DNA of 64,000 nt, from assembly GCA_001303025.1 (NCBI GenBank), contig LJNK01000015.1:1-64000 (forward strand), given 5' to 3'. This document shows positions 47,000-57,300 of this stretch, piece after piece. The notes below the pieces were generated by a model, which searched no databases, was not told where the DNA came from, and saw only the letters and a program-made list of their open reading frames with translations. A program made the translations under genes and the position numbers. The DNA comes from Deltaproteobacteria bacterium SG8_13 (GTDB lineage: Bacteria; Desulfobacterota; Desulfobacteria; Desulfobacterales; SG8-13). How positions within the stretch are numbered: the stretch's first letter is position 1; the number at the start of each line of letters is the position of its first letter.

Positions 47000-49018
47000 C
47001 TACCGGCCGGACTGGCTCCGGTTGAACACCAGGGCAATGCTCAAGGCGGAGGCGATCGAACACAACAGATTTTCATCCTCATCGGTAAAGCCCTGGCCGT
47101 TCTTGTTGAGGACTTCGAGAACGCCTATCACCTTTTTATAAGTAACCAGGGGGACGCAGAGTACCGACCGGGTGGTAAAGCCGGTCTGCTGATCGATCTC
47201 CCGGAACAGAAGAGGCGATTTCTGGGCGTTATTGACGGTCATCGGCTTGGCTTTGGCCGCAACGGTCCCGGCAATCCCCTGGCCGATCTTCAACTGGAAT
47301 TTCTTGACAGTCCCGGTAGCGGCATTAAATGACATGGCCAACTTCAGGTGGTCTTTTTCTTTTAGAAACAACGAGCCGGCCTCTACCTGCAAGATGGTGC
47401 GAATCCGATCCATCACATACTTGAGCAGCGGCTCGATTGTCATGACCCCGGATAACACCGCCTTTCCAATGTACTGGACGGTCTCAGCCGTCTGCCGGCA
47501 GCTGGAAAGCCCCTGCTGAAGCTGCCCCCTCTCCAGTGCCAAGGTCAGCGCACCGGTGATCCATTCCAACTGCGGGCCACAATCGTTGAATTGCCCCTCC
47601 TTACCAGCGGTCAGGATCAACAGGACCGGGCTGCCACCGTCGCCGTCGAGCGGAACCAGCAGGCAGGATTTCATTTTCAGCCGGTCGAGCAGTTTCTGTT
47701 CGACGGAGCCGGGCTGCAGATCCGACAAGCTCAGCGCCGCCGGGGCCTTGCCTTCCAGCACTCGGGCGATCAGTGTATTTGAGATCGGCATGATGGTACT
47801 GGTGGCAACGACCCGCTGATCGCTGTAAATCAGGTTGCTGATACGCAGTCCATCGGCTCTGCCCTCAACCGGCGTCAGCAGTATCGCCACATCCACCGGC
47901 ACTGTGGCCCCGACTTTCTGGATCAGGGCAGCTACCACCTCGGCACAGGTATGGTTCGTACGGGCCGTTTCCGCGATTTCCGCCGGCTGCAGAAAGCTTC
48001 CAACGTCAAATTCCGGCTGCGGTTCAGGCTTCACCTCAGGCTGCAGTTCGGGCTGCGGTTCGGGCTGCGGTTCGGGCTGTGCATCGGGCTGCGGCTGGGC
48101 TTCCTTCAGTTCGGCAACCGCCGGCTCTTCCTTCAGGATGTCCAGCACATTGTCCAACTCGGTGGTAAAGGTATCGTCTTCCGGCCCGAAGATGGGACCT
48201 GAATCGTCGGGATCGGATTTTATGACCTTTACGTTGTTCGACCGGGCGGCCGGCGGTTTCTCCTTTTTCTGATCGACCGGCTGGTCTAATTCTAAAGGCG
48301 GTTCGTCCCCGTCGTCTTTTTCCAGACCATCTTGCGCCGCCCGTGCTTCGTCTTTTTTTCGCAGCCCCTCCATTACCACCGACATCAGCCCTTTTTCGAT
48401 CCGCCTTTTCGGCCTGTTCTGGGGCAGATCCTTGATATACAGGTGGGTGTTTTCCCAGGCGATCATCTCGTAAGCCGCTTCCTCTCCGGACAGTTCTCCG
48501 CACGCGGCATCGTGCAGTTCGCCGCGGACAAGAAAAAAGCTCCCGCGCTGCTGGCCGTTTGCGTGGACATCGATCCGGCAACTCTTCTCCTCCATCTCGA
48601 TGATCTGCAAAAAGCTGCTCAGTGACACGCAGTTCAATGAGCCGCCTTTGTGGGCCTGGTCCAGCCCGTTGAGAACCGACTGGGCGAGCAGATCGAGATT
48701 GACCGGTTTGTCCATCACCCGCAGCGCACCGAGCCCCTTGAGCTTATTTTGAATTTCCGGCGTGCAGTATGCACTCACCGCGATGGTGGGTACAGAAGGA
48801 AACTTGTTGCTCATGTAAGCGATCAGTTCGATCCCGTCCATCTCCGGCATCTTCAGATCGGTGACCACCAGGTCGATGTCTTCGGCCTCAAGGACCTTGA
48901 CCGCTTCTTTTCCGTTCCCGGCGGTAAAGACATTGAACCGATCCTTGTAGTCTTCGAAGCGGCCGGTCATGATCATCAATAGGGTTTTTTCGTCATCGAC
49001 GACTAATACGTTTTGCAT
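47000..49018 (-). CDS. Receiver - DUF4388-like - Pro/Glu/Gln linker - GAF protein
   Basis: LVVDDEKTL, LVVTDLKMPEMDG; LNCVSLSSFLQIIEMEEKSC domain; PEPQPEPQPE linker; C-terminal GAF (GQGIAGTVAAKAKP, SVLCVPL). Confidence 0.88.
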   Translation of the reverse strand: MQNVLVVDDEKTLLMIMTGRFEDYKDRFNVFTAGNGKEAVKVLEAEDIDLVVTDLKMPEMDGIELIAYMSNKFPSVPTIAVSAYCTPEIQNKLKGLGALRVMDKPVNLDLLAQSVLNGLDQAHKGGSLNCVSLSSFLQIIEMEEKSCRIDVHANGQQRGSFFLVRGELHDAACGELSGEEAAYEMIAWENTHLYIKDLPQNRPKRRIEKGLMSVVMEGLRKKDEARAAQDGLEKDDGDEPPLELDQPVDQKKEKPPAARSNNVKVIKSDPDDSGPIFGPEDDTFTTELDNVLDILKEEPAVAELKEAQPQPDAQPEPQPEPQPELQPEVKPEPQPEFDVGSFLQPAEIAETARTNHTCAEVVAALIQKVGATVPVDVAILLTPVEGRADGLRISNLIYSDQRVVATSTIMPISNTLIARVLEGKAPAALSLSDLQPGSVEQKLLDRLKMKSCLLVPLDGDGGSPVLLILTAGKEGQFNDCGPQLEWITGALTLALERGQLQQGLSSCRQTAETVQYIGKAVLSGVMTIEPLLKYVMDRIRTILQVEAGSLFLKEKDHLKLAMSFNAATGTVKKFQLKIGQGIAGTVAAKAKPMTVNNAQKSPLLFREIDQQTGFTTRSVLCVPLVTYKKVIGVLEVLNKNGQGFTDEDENLLCSIASALSIALVFNRSQSGR
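48009..48092. repeat. ~7 x 12-bp coding tandem repeat (consensus ggttcgggctgc)
   Basis: Units read directly; encodes the PEPQ-type linker on minus strand. Confidence 0.85.
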
Positions 49019-49125
49019 GGTCTTACTCCCCATCTGCCCGCTTGAAATCGCAAACATTTCCCGGCGGGCAGAAATTGGCTGACCTGATCATTTCAATTAT
49101 CAATCACAAATCCCCTGTCGGTCTT

Positions 49126-50106
49126 TTAATTCCTGGGAGCGTCCTCTGGCTTTGCCGTCCACACAGAGTTGCGCCCGAGTTTCTTGGCCCGGTACATGGC
49201 CCTGTCGGCCCGTTCCACCAGCTCCGGTCTGTCTGCACCGTCTTCCGGAAACGAGGCAATCCCCACGCTGATTGTCACTTTTTTAAGCGGCTGGCTTTCG
49301 CGTCCCGAAAAGGGGAAATTCTCGATATAGCGGCGCAGCTTCTCTCCAATAACGGCAGCGTTTTTCTTCGGCGTGGCCGGCATCATGATGACGAACTCTT
49401 CCCCGCCGTACCGCGCGACAATGTCGGAGCGCCTCGTCGCTTTCAGCAAAATCTCTCCGAGTTTTCGAAGCAATCGGTCGCCTTCCAGGTGCCCGTTGGT
49501 GTCGTTGTAGTGCTTGAAGTGATCCAGGTCGAGAAAAAGGAGCGAAAAAACCTCACCGTGGCGCTCCGCCCGGAGAATTTCGTTTTGGATCACATCCTGG
49601 AAATAACGATGATTGTAAAGCCGGGTCAGCCCATCCCGGCATGCCAGATCCTTCAGAATCCGGTTCGCTCTTTCCAGTTGACTGTTTTTCTGCGCGAGCG
49701 ATTCCACCAGGCTGCGATTTTCCCGGGTCAGGATCACCTTTTCCAGGGCCCGGCGGGCGGCGGCGGAGATCAGGTCCAGATCTTCGAACGGCTTGAACAG
49801 GTAATCGTACGCACCGTGGCGCATGGCCGAAATGGCGGTTTCCAGAGACGCGTGGCTGGTGATGATGATCACCTGCGTGTCGCTGTAACGCGCTTTTATC
49901 TCCTCCAGCAGCTCCAGTCCGGTCATCCCCGGCATCTTGATATCGGTAATCACCAGCGCAAAAGATTCTTTTTTCATGATCTCCAGCGCCTGCTCCGCGT
50001 TGGCGGCCGATTCGACGGCATGTCCGTCATCGGAGAGCACCTGATATAAAACACTGCGAACCGTGTCTTCGTCATCTACAACGAGTATGCGATCTTCTTC
50101 AGCCAT
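49126..50106 (-). CDS. Receiver-GGDEF diguanylate cyclase
   Basis: LVVDDEDTVRSVL, LVITDIKMPG; RYGGEEFVIMMP (GGEEF). Confidence 0.95.
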   Translation of the reverse strand: MAEEDRILVVDDEDTVRSVLYQVLSDDGHAVESAANAEQALEIMKKESFALVITDIKMPGMTGLELLEEIKARYSDTQVIIITSHASLETAISAMRHGAYDYLFKPFEDLDLISAAARRALEKVILTRENRSLVESLAQKNSQLERANRILKDLACRDGLTRLYNHRYFQDVIQNEILRAERHGEVFSLLFLDLDHFKHYNDTNGHLEGDRLLRKLGEILLKATRRSDIVARYGGEEFVIMMPATPKKNAAVIGEKLRRYIENFPFSGRESQPLKKVTISVGIASFPEDGADRPELVERADRAMYRAKKLGRNSVWTAKPEDAPRN

Positions 50107-50183
50107 AGTCCTCTTCGTTTCTTCAGCGCGGTCGGTGTGCTTTTCGTTCCTCGATTCCTGTGGTTGCCGCCGGGTTAACAGGT

Positions 50184-51062
50184 TCAGTTCGATCCCGATA
50201 CCGATGAGCGAAACGGATACCCTGACCGATAGCCGGGAGTTCTCTGCACTCCCGCATAGGGCAAATCAAGAAGGCTGTCGATTATGTTCAGCAGCAATTT
50301 GCCGTTTTCCAGCACGTCGTCCAGGTATTCCCGCTGGACTTCGTTGAGTTCTCCGAAATGCCGGCTCAGTATGATTTTAGCAAAGCCGATTATATGGTTC
50401 AATGGCGTCCGCAATTCGTGGCTCATATTGGCCAGGAACTCGTTGCGCGCCCGGCTGGCTGCTTCGGCAACATCCTGGGCCCGCATGCGCTCCTGAATTT
50501 CTTCCACGAGTTGCTGGTTGATGGTTTCCAGATCCCGGGTGCGCCTTTTTACCCGCTTTTCCAGCTCCCGGTTGTGATCTTGCAGCTTGGCCAGCAGTCG
50601 ACGGTTTTCACTTTCCAGCTCAATGCGCTCCACCGCCCGCCGGACAGCCGCAGAGACCAGGTCCAGGTTTTCAAATGGCTTGAACAGGTAATCGTACGCA
50701 CCGCAGCGCAAGGCTTCCACCGCTGTTTCCACCGAGGCGTAGCTGGTAATGATAATTACCTGCGTGGCCGGGTTTAGCTGCTTGATGCCCTGCAGCAACT
50801 CTATTCCGTCCAGCTCCGGCATGACAATGTCGGTGATCACCAGCGGAAATGGATCCTCTTCGAACTGTTTCATCGCCATGCGGCCATCGGTGGCCTGGGT
50901 CGTCTGAAAGCCGTCTTCCTGCAGAACCTGCGCCAGAACCTTTCGAACGCCTGCTTCATCGTCTACGATCAGTATGCGAACATCCCCGGGCAAATTCATC
51001 CCTACCCCCTTTTGATGACCTGCTTGCGCGGTCGCTGACGGTCCGCACGCAGTCATCGACAT
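50184..51062 (-). CDS. Receiver-HisKA (DHp) protein lacking an HATPase domain
   Basis: LIVDDEAGVRKVL, LVITDIVMPELDG; MSHELRTPLNHIIGF H-box, terminates about 45 aa later. Confidence 0.85.
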   Translation of the reverse strand: MSMTACGPSATAQAGHQKGVGMNLPGDVRILIVDDEAGVRKVLAQVLQEDGFQTTQATDGRMAMKQFEEDPFPLVITDIVMPELDGIELLQGIKQLNPATQVIIITSYASVETAVEALRCGAYDYLFKPFENLDLVSAAVRRAVERIELESENRRLLAKLQDHNRELEKRVKRRTRDLETINQQLVEEIQERMRAQDVAEAASRARNEFLANMSHELRTPLNHIIGFAKIILSRHFGELNEVQREYLDDVLENGKLLLNIIDSLLDLPYAGVQRTPGYRSGYPFRSSVSGSN

Positions 51063-51088
51063 TGATCCATCAATCCGTTCGTGTCAGC

Positions 51089-52993
51089 TTATTGTTGTTT
51101 TTGTATCTTAAATACTCCGCCGCAGCTCTTGCACTTGTTTTTCAGTCCGACATGACCGGGTTGAATCCTGAAGGATTTCCCGCAATGCGGACAGCTCGAT
51201 TTCATCGCCCCGACCGGGAAAGTCAACGTAAAGGATGTTCCCTCATCCGGGCTGCTGTGCAGCTGAATGTCTCCCTTGTGCTCCTGGATAATTCCGTAGC
51301 TGACCGAAAGCCCCAGCCCCGTTCCCTTGCCCACCGGTTTGGTAGTAAAAAACGGCTCGAAGATTTTGGCCTGCAGCTCTTCGGGAATACCCGGGCCGGT
51401 ATCGGTTACCTGCACCGCGACCTGCCCGTTGTTGGCCGAAGTGGCCACCGTCACTTCACCGGGCCGGCCTTCCATGGCCTGCTGGGCATTGATCATCAGG
51501 TTGATCAGCACCTGTTGAATCTGGTTGGCATTACCGGAAATGTCCGGCAGCTGTTCATCGAACTCCGAGGTGAGCTTCACTTTGTTCATTTCCAGCTGGT
51601 GTTCCACAATGGCCATCGCATCCCGGGCCACCTGGTTCAAATCGACCGGTTCGAAAGACACTTTTTCCTGTCGAGAAAATTTGAGCAGGTTCTGGATGAT
51701 GTGGGTACAACGGTTGGTTTCTTTTTCGATGATCCCCAGATTGGTATAGACCGGATCGCCTTTGTCCATTTTCCGCATGGAGAGCTGCGCCAGGCCGAGA
51801 ATTCCCGCCAGCGGGTTCTTGATCTCGTGGGCGATGCCGGCACCCAGCTCTCCGAACGCCGCCATCTTTTCAGACTGAATCAAGGCCTCCTGGGCGCTCT
51901 TCAACGCTTTTTCCCGAGAGTCCAGCTCGCTGGCCATCTGGTTGAATGAGGTGGCCAGCTCGCCGATTTCGTCTCTGGAGGTAGAGGTCACCTGAATGTC
52001 GAAACGCCCCTTGGCAACGATGCGAGCTGCATCGGAGAGCCGCTCTATCGTTCGGGTCAGCAGCCGTGAGCCGAAAAGCCCGATGAGGGCAGTTGCTATC
52101 AGTAAGACCAGGGCGACAAGCGTCAGATTGTTGAGCAGCTCCCGGGCGGTCAGATAAGCGGCCGCCTTGGGAATCTGCACCCCGGCTAGCAGGTCGGTCC
52201 CTTCGATACTGGCCAGGCCGCCGACCATGGGCTCACCGTTATGCATGTATTCATGGGTGGAGCCGAGAATCTTCATTTCGCCGACGCCCCTGACGTTCTT
52301 AACCCAGGGCACCGACTTGCGCTGGACGACCTCATCGATGCTGGAGTGCGCCAGGGCCTCGCCGTTCGACTTGACGATGAATGTCGTAAACACCTTGGAG
52401 CGCTCAGCCAGATGCTGCAGCCCGGCCAGTCGGATCACCGCCGATGTCACCACCTTTTCTCCGCCATCGCCGGACAATGCCTGGGAAAGCGCCAGGGTAA
52501 AAACCGGCAGGTTTTTGGCGACGGTGGCATTGGCGACGAAAACCTGGCCTTTTCGTATTTGCTTCATCGGCAGCTTCTGATGCTTCAGGGCGTCCAGAAA
52601 CGCCTTTTTTTTCAGACCAGCCGAATCGAGGGCGCGGGCGTCGTACACGGTAGCCGGCTCGGCGCCGCTGACGTAAACTGTGACGGCCACGAACTCACCA
52701 AAGTCCTCGAACAGATGTTTCAGCAAGGTCGTCTTGCGATCCGGAGGCATCTCTTTTGCCAGCAGCACACGGGTAAACACCTGAAGCCGCTGCCGGTAAC
52801 CGGTCAGCAATGCCCTGGTTTCCGATGCCGTGTGCACAGCCATCTCCGAGGTCAGATCACGGATATATGCCGATTTGTCCTCATGAAACAGGTTGGCCAT
52901 GGTGAAGGTGATGATGCTCACCACGCCGGTGACAATCAGCAGCAGCGCAATCAAGATTTTGAACCGAATGGAGAGTCGCAGTCCTTTTTTCAT
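51089..52993 (-). CDS. Membrane sensor histidine kinase (periplasmic sensor, HAMP, HisKA, HATPase_c) with C-terminal zinc ribbon
   Basis: Two TMs flanking sensor; [40 protein letters not shown]; terminal [31 protein letters not shown]. Confidence 0.93.
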   Translation of the reverse strand: MKKGLRLSIRFKILIALLLIVTGVVSIITFTMANLFHEDKSAYIRDLTSEMAVHTASETRALLTGYRQRLQVFTRVLLAKEMPPDRKTTLLKHLFEDFGEFVAVTVYVSGAEPATVYDARALDSAGLKKKAFLDALKHQKLPMKQIRKGQVFVANATVAKNLPVFTLALSQALSGDGGEKVVTSAVIRLAGLQHLAERSKVFTTFIVKSNGEALAHSSIDEVVQRKSVPWVKNVRGVGEMKILGSTHEYMHNGEPMVGGLASIEGTDLLAGVQIPKAAAYLTARELLNNLTLVALVLLIATALIGLFGSRLLTRTIERLSDAARIVAKGRFDIQVTSTSRDEIGELATSFNQMASELDSREKALKSAQEALIQSEKMAAFGELGAGIAHEIKNPLAGILGLAQLSMRKMDKGDPVYTNLGIIEKETNRCTHIIQNLLKFSRQEKVSFEPVDLNQVARDAMAIVEHQLEMNKVKLTSEFDEQLPDISGNANQIQQVLINLMINAQQAMEGRPGEVTVATSANNGQVAVQVTDTGPGIPEELQAKIFEPFFTTKPVGKGTGLGLSVSYGIIQEHKGDIQLHSSPDEGTSFTLTFPVGAMKSSCPHCGKSFRIQPGHVGLKNKCKSCGGVFKIQKQQ

Positions 52994-53014
52994 CGGCCTT
53001 TCCTCTGCACCAGT

Positions 53015-54346
53015 TTAGTATTTACTGATGACCCGCTTGGATCGGTAGGCCACGTTGTCGACGCTATCCACCGCCTCAACGACGATCACGTTCAATCCGG
53101 GTTTCAGTTTCAATTTGTATTCGAAATTGCCCGAACGGGTCGTGCTGACCCGCTGCCCGCCGACGAAAACACGGGCGCCGGGTTCGGCTTTGCCCCTCAA
53201 CGTGTATCTTCCGCTATACAGCGTCTTGGGGGGAAACCGCACATTCAAAGATGGCGGCGATTGGTCCTCCACTACCCGGAACCTGCCGGTTTCACTGAAC
53301 AGTCCTTCCACCGAATCGGTCAGTGAGCTGACCTTCCAGAAGTAGTCGCCGCCTTTCAGGTTCCCGTGGCGAAAGCCGCTTTTGTTCACCTGTTCGTCGG
53401 TGACGATGTCACGAAAATGCGGATCCCTGGCCAGTACCAGGTGGTATCCCGATGCACTCGCGTTTTTCTCCCAGGAGAACCGGACCTTCGGGGGGAGGTC
53501 GCGATAGGCAAAAGTCGCACCCGACCGCGGAGCGGTCAGCCGAACCGGAGGCGGCAGGGTGCTCGGATCGATGGGCTGCCCGTCCGGGCCCACCACCGTT
53601 GCCTGGTTGGCTCCCACCAGCACAGTTTTACCGCCGGCTGCCACTTCCGCCGACCCGCCGTAAACGGCAATGGTGGAAGTTTGATCCGGGTTAATGGAGA
53701 TCTTGAAATCGACCGGAGCGTCGGTTCCGGCCCCGCCCTTGGCTCTGATCATCGCACCGGGAGTACCGATTTCCAGCATCACGGAATCCTTGCCGCCGGC
53801 AGCCAGGCTGCCCCGCAGGTCGCCGTCCACCAGAACCATGAACGACCGCTTTTCACGGTACATCGGATCGTGCGTCAGACTTTTGATGATGACCAGAGAG
53901 TTCTCCCCCATGTCCAGGACGGTATTTTTGTCAAAGGTGATTTCCGCCGCCGAATTGTCCAGGGTCTGGATCGCATCCCGGTCGTAAAGAAGTCTTCCCT
54001 CTTCCGCCGATCCCCAGGCGATCGCCTCCGATGACTTGCTTTTCACCCGGTTGTGGGCCCAGGTCAATCTGGCCGCCACCGTTTTCAGTGCCCCTGCGGA
54101 CAGGTCTTTCGGCGATAGTCCGCCGTCGTTGCCCGTCGACAGGGCGGCGACAGCCGGCGTTTCATGCCGAGCGACCAACGCCCGCAAACTCTTGCCGGTG
54201 GGGAACAGAGAATTCAGCAGGTACAGGAAAAAAGAGAAAAAAACCAATACCAGCAGCACTGCCACAACGCCTTCGAACATCCGCGTCAGGAAGTTTTTCA
54301 ACCGACGGGGCTGATTGTTGGTTGTTGCCGGTTTTTTCTTTCGCAT
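53015..54346 (-). CDS. FecR-domain protein with FN3/Ig-like C-terminus, single N-terminal TM
   Basis: DNSAAEITFDKNTVLDMGENSLVII...FMVLVDGDLRGSL FecR-type core; C-terminal RGKAEPGARVFVGG Ig-like; start MRKKKPAT with AAGGAG. Confidence 0.82.
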   Translation of the reverse strand: MRKKKPATTNNQPRRLKNFLTRMFEGVVAVLLVLVFFSFFLYLLNSLFPTGKSLRALVARHETPAVAALSTGNDGGLSPKDLSAGALKTVAARLTWAHNRVKSKSSEAIAWGSAEEGRLLYDRDAIQTLDNSAAEITFDKNTVLDMGENSLVIIKSLTHDPMYREKRSFMVLVDGDLRGSLAAGGKDSVMLEIGTPGAMIRAKGGAGTDAPVDFKISINPDQTSTIAVYGGSAEVAAGGKTVLVGANQATVVGPDGQPIDPSTLPPPVRLTAPRSGATFAYRDLPPKVRFSWEKNASASGYHLVLARDPHFRDIVTDEQVNKSGFRHGNLKGGDYFWKVSSLTDSVEGLFSETGRFRVVEDQSPPSLNVRFPPKTLYSGRYTLRGKAEPGARVFVGGQRVSTTRSGNFEYKLKLKPGLNVIVVEAVDSVDNVAYRSKRVISKY

Positions 54347-54362
54347 GCCGACTGCGCTCCTT

Positions 54363-57300
54363 TTAATACGTGGCCTGGACTCGTATGAACCAGCCATGGG
54401 TGGAATAGTCGTTGTCTGCAAACTCGTCGTCGGAAAAGTCGGTGAAGTTATACCCCGCGCCCACTCCGAAGTGCTTCACCGGCCTCCACATCAGTTCGGT
54501 CAACCAGCCCTGTTTGCGGTCGTCGGCCTCCTGTTGCGACCGGAGCCGGTATTCCACCGCCAGGTCGAATTTGCGCCAGAAGTTCCAGTTCAACCGGTTG
54601 ATCCACAGCAGGGTGTGGGTGGTTTGAGACGGCAGACTGCCGACCAGTTCGGTTTCGCGCTTGAAGGCCAGTTTGTCCACCCACTCCAGCGTGCGGGTGA
54701 GATCCAGTGACCATTCCACCGAGGCTACATCCGATTCGGCAGTAAACGACTCCACCTGTCCAAGCTCCTGCGGGCCCATCTGGTCCAGAAAGGTGTACTT
54801 GGCCAGGGCGTTGAACCGGTCGAATCGCACCGGCCGATAAGCCAGGCCGACGTTGAATTCGGTAAAGAAGGCCAAATCTTCATTGGTGCTGTCATCACGC
54901 GTCTGACTGTAACGGAACTTGCCCAACAGCGTGAAATCGGGATTGAGTTTGAGCTCGAGCTGGTTCGTCGTAAGGAACTGAATCTGATCCTGGCCGCCCT
55001 CGTCCTTGCGGATCTCCTCGCGGGTGCTGAACTTGAACCCGCGGGTGTGGGCGTATGAGAACCCGCCCGCCAACGCCAGATGGGTGGAATCCTGGGGATC
55101 GCTGTCGGTGGCGGCGTACTCGCCGGACAGCAGAACGTCAAATCCCTTAAAGGCCTCCCATTGCCGCTGGGCCCCGAGCACGGACATGTTCTTGTTTCCA
55201 CCGTCCGCTCGCTCCCACTGGTACTCGGAGTAAACCTTCGTGTGCTCGCCGATCGGTGCCTGGGTGCCGATAACCGTTGTGGAGCTCTTGCCGGCGCGGT
55301 GATCCGTCATGCGCTGGTTGAGATAAAGCTCTTTATCTCCCAGCTTCAGAACGGCGCCACCTAAAACCGACTCGCCTTCGGTGCCCACTGTTCCGCTGGC
55401 CTGCAAGGCAAAGTTCGGCAGCAGCTGGTATTTGGCTGCCAGCGTTGACTGATTGTTTTTCTCTCCGCTCACCGTGTGCTGGTGTTTGAGGTTCAGCGTC
55501 AGGTCATCTGTCGGCGTCACTCGCAGGTCGGCCGCCGCCAGGGTGCTGCGATCTGCATCCGGCAGGGCTGTGGATTGCTGATTCCGGGTCTGGGCCTCCA
55601 GGGTCAGACCCCACCAGCCGTGCTCGTGCTGCCACTGGAGCGTGCCGATGTCCTCTTCGCTCTGCGGGGCGGTGCCGGTGGCGTCGGTTTGCACCAGTTC
55701 GTATTTGCCCCGCACCGTGTCGCGGTCCGTCAACCGCATGGAAAGATTCACGCCGCTCTTGTCGGTTCCGGCTTCCAAGTAGTTGCCGTTGGCGCGGAAT
55801 CCCGATTCCAGGCGCTTGTGGAAAAAACCCACCTGGTATCGATCCGGCTTGTCGAACCACTCGCCGACATCCAGCTCGAGCCCCAGTTTCCAGGCATCGC
55901 CCTCCTGGGTCCCGTTGGGTGTGACCTGGGCAAAGGTGATGCCGCCGTCGTCACTGCGGTTAACGATGCTGTTGCTACCCTGACTCGTGGCGTATTCGGC
56001 CACCATGCGTGTGTTTTTGCCAAGCCGCACCTCGGCGTCCACCCCTGTCAATTCATAGCTTTGCGAATCCAGCTCGTCCTTGACGTATGTGCCGCCCACC
56101 GCTACGTGGTCGCCGATCTGCTGGCGGACGCGACCACCGTAAGCGGTTTCTTCCAGTGAATCCTCCCGGGCCTCGTAATCGACTTCGATAAACACCGGAT
56201 TGCCAGGCAGAATGTCCTGGTTGATGAGAAGGTCATCTTCTACAACGCTGGCTATCGGCCTGGCGAACAGAATCCGCCCGCCATCGTATTTGATGGTGTA
56301 GTCGATATTCTGCTGCTGGCGTTCACGGGAGAGCACCAGGCCGGTGTTCTTGTCGCGGATGACGATGTCCACCTGCTCGCTGCCCTCGATCACCTCGCGG
56401 CGGCTCAGGTAGTAAAGCGATCCACCGGTAGCCCGCAGCTGATCGCTGACCTGCACCTGCTTTACCTCGGCACCGAAGACGGCAACTTTGGTATCCGGGT
56501 CTCCATATTTGGTTTTGGATACCGACTGGTAGGCGACATTGACGCCGAACAGGGTCCGCTGATAGGCGGCCAGTTCGGTATCGGTCAAGCTCAACTGGTA
56601 GTTGCCCAACAGCACGTGAAATTCGTCACTGTCAATGGCCAGGTAGAGCTTGGCCCGGCTGTCGGTATCGTAAACCACCGTGCTGGAATCGCCGTATACC
56701 GGGTAAATCTTATCCGGATCGAGATTGGTGAGCAGCCGGCTCGACTGGTTGTCGTCCAGATCCTTGAACAGGTTGCCGAACTCGTCGCGACCGGTGTCCA
56801 TGGCAGCGGTAACCAGGTATTTTCCTCGAATCACACCCTTCAGGTAAAAAGCCAGCCGCCCTTCAGTGTAAAAATCCGATTCTTTATCGGCCCCGGCTGC
56901 CTCCAGGAAACCCTTCGACTTGAGCAGGCCTAATTTGCCGTCGGCAAACGCCAGGAAGAACAGGTGGGTGTCCTTGACCTCCACCGGGCGGGTGATCGTG
57001 CCGATGCGGCCGGCCGGATCGACCGCACTGATGACCAGATCGCTGGTGCCCATCGGCAGCTTGATCACCGAAGAGAAGCTGCCGTCGGCCGCCACCGGTG
57101 CCTCCTCATCGTTGACCACCACCCGGTTGCCCGGATCGGTGACGCCGATGATCGTCAGCATCGGGTTGGTCAGCGGCACGCCCCGGGGCGGTAGCTGGAC
57201 CATCAGGTTCGGGACCGGCTCGGTGGCCAGGATCAGCTGCCCGGTTTCGTCGCGATCGTTTACCGTAACGATCAGGTTGAGAATCCGGGTGACGCCGTCC

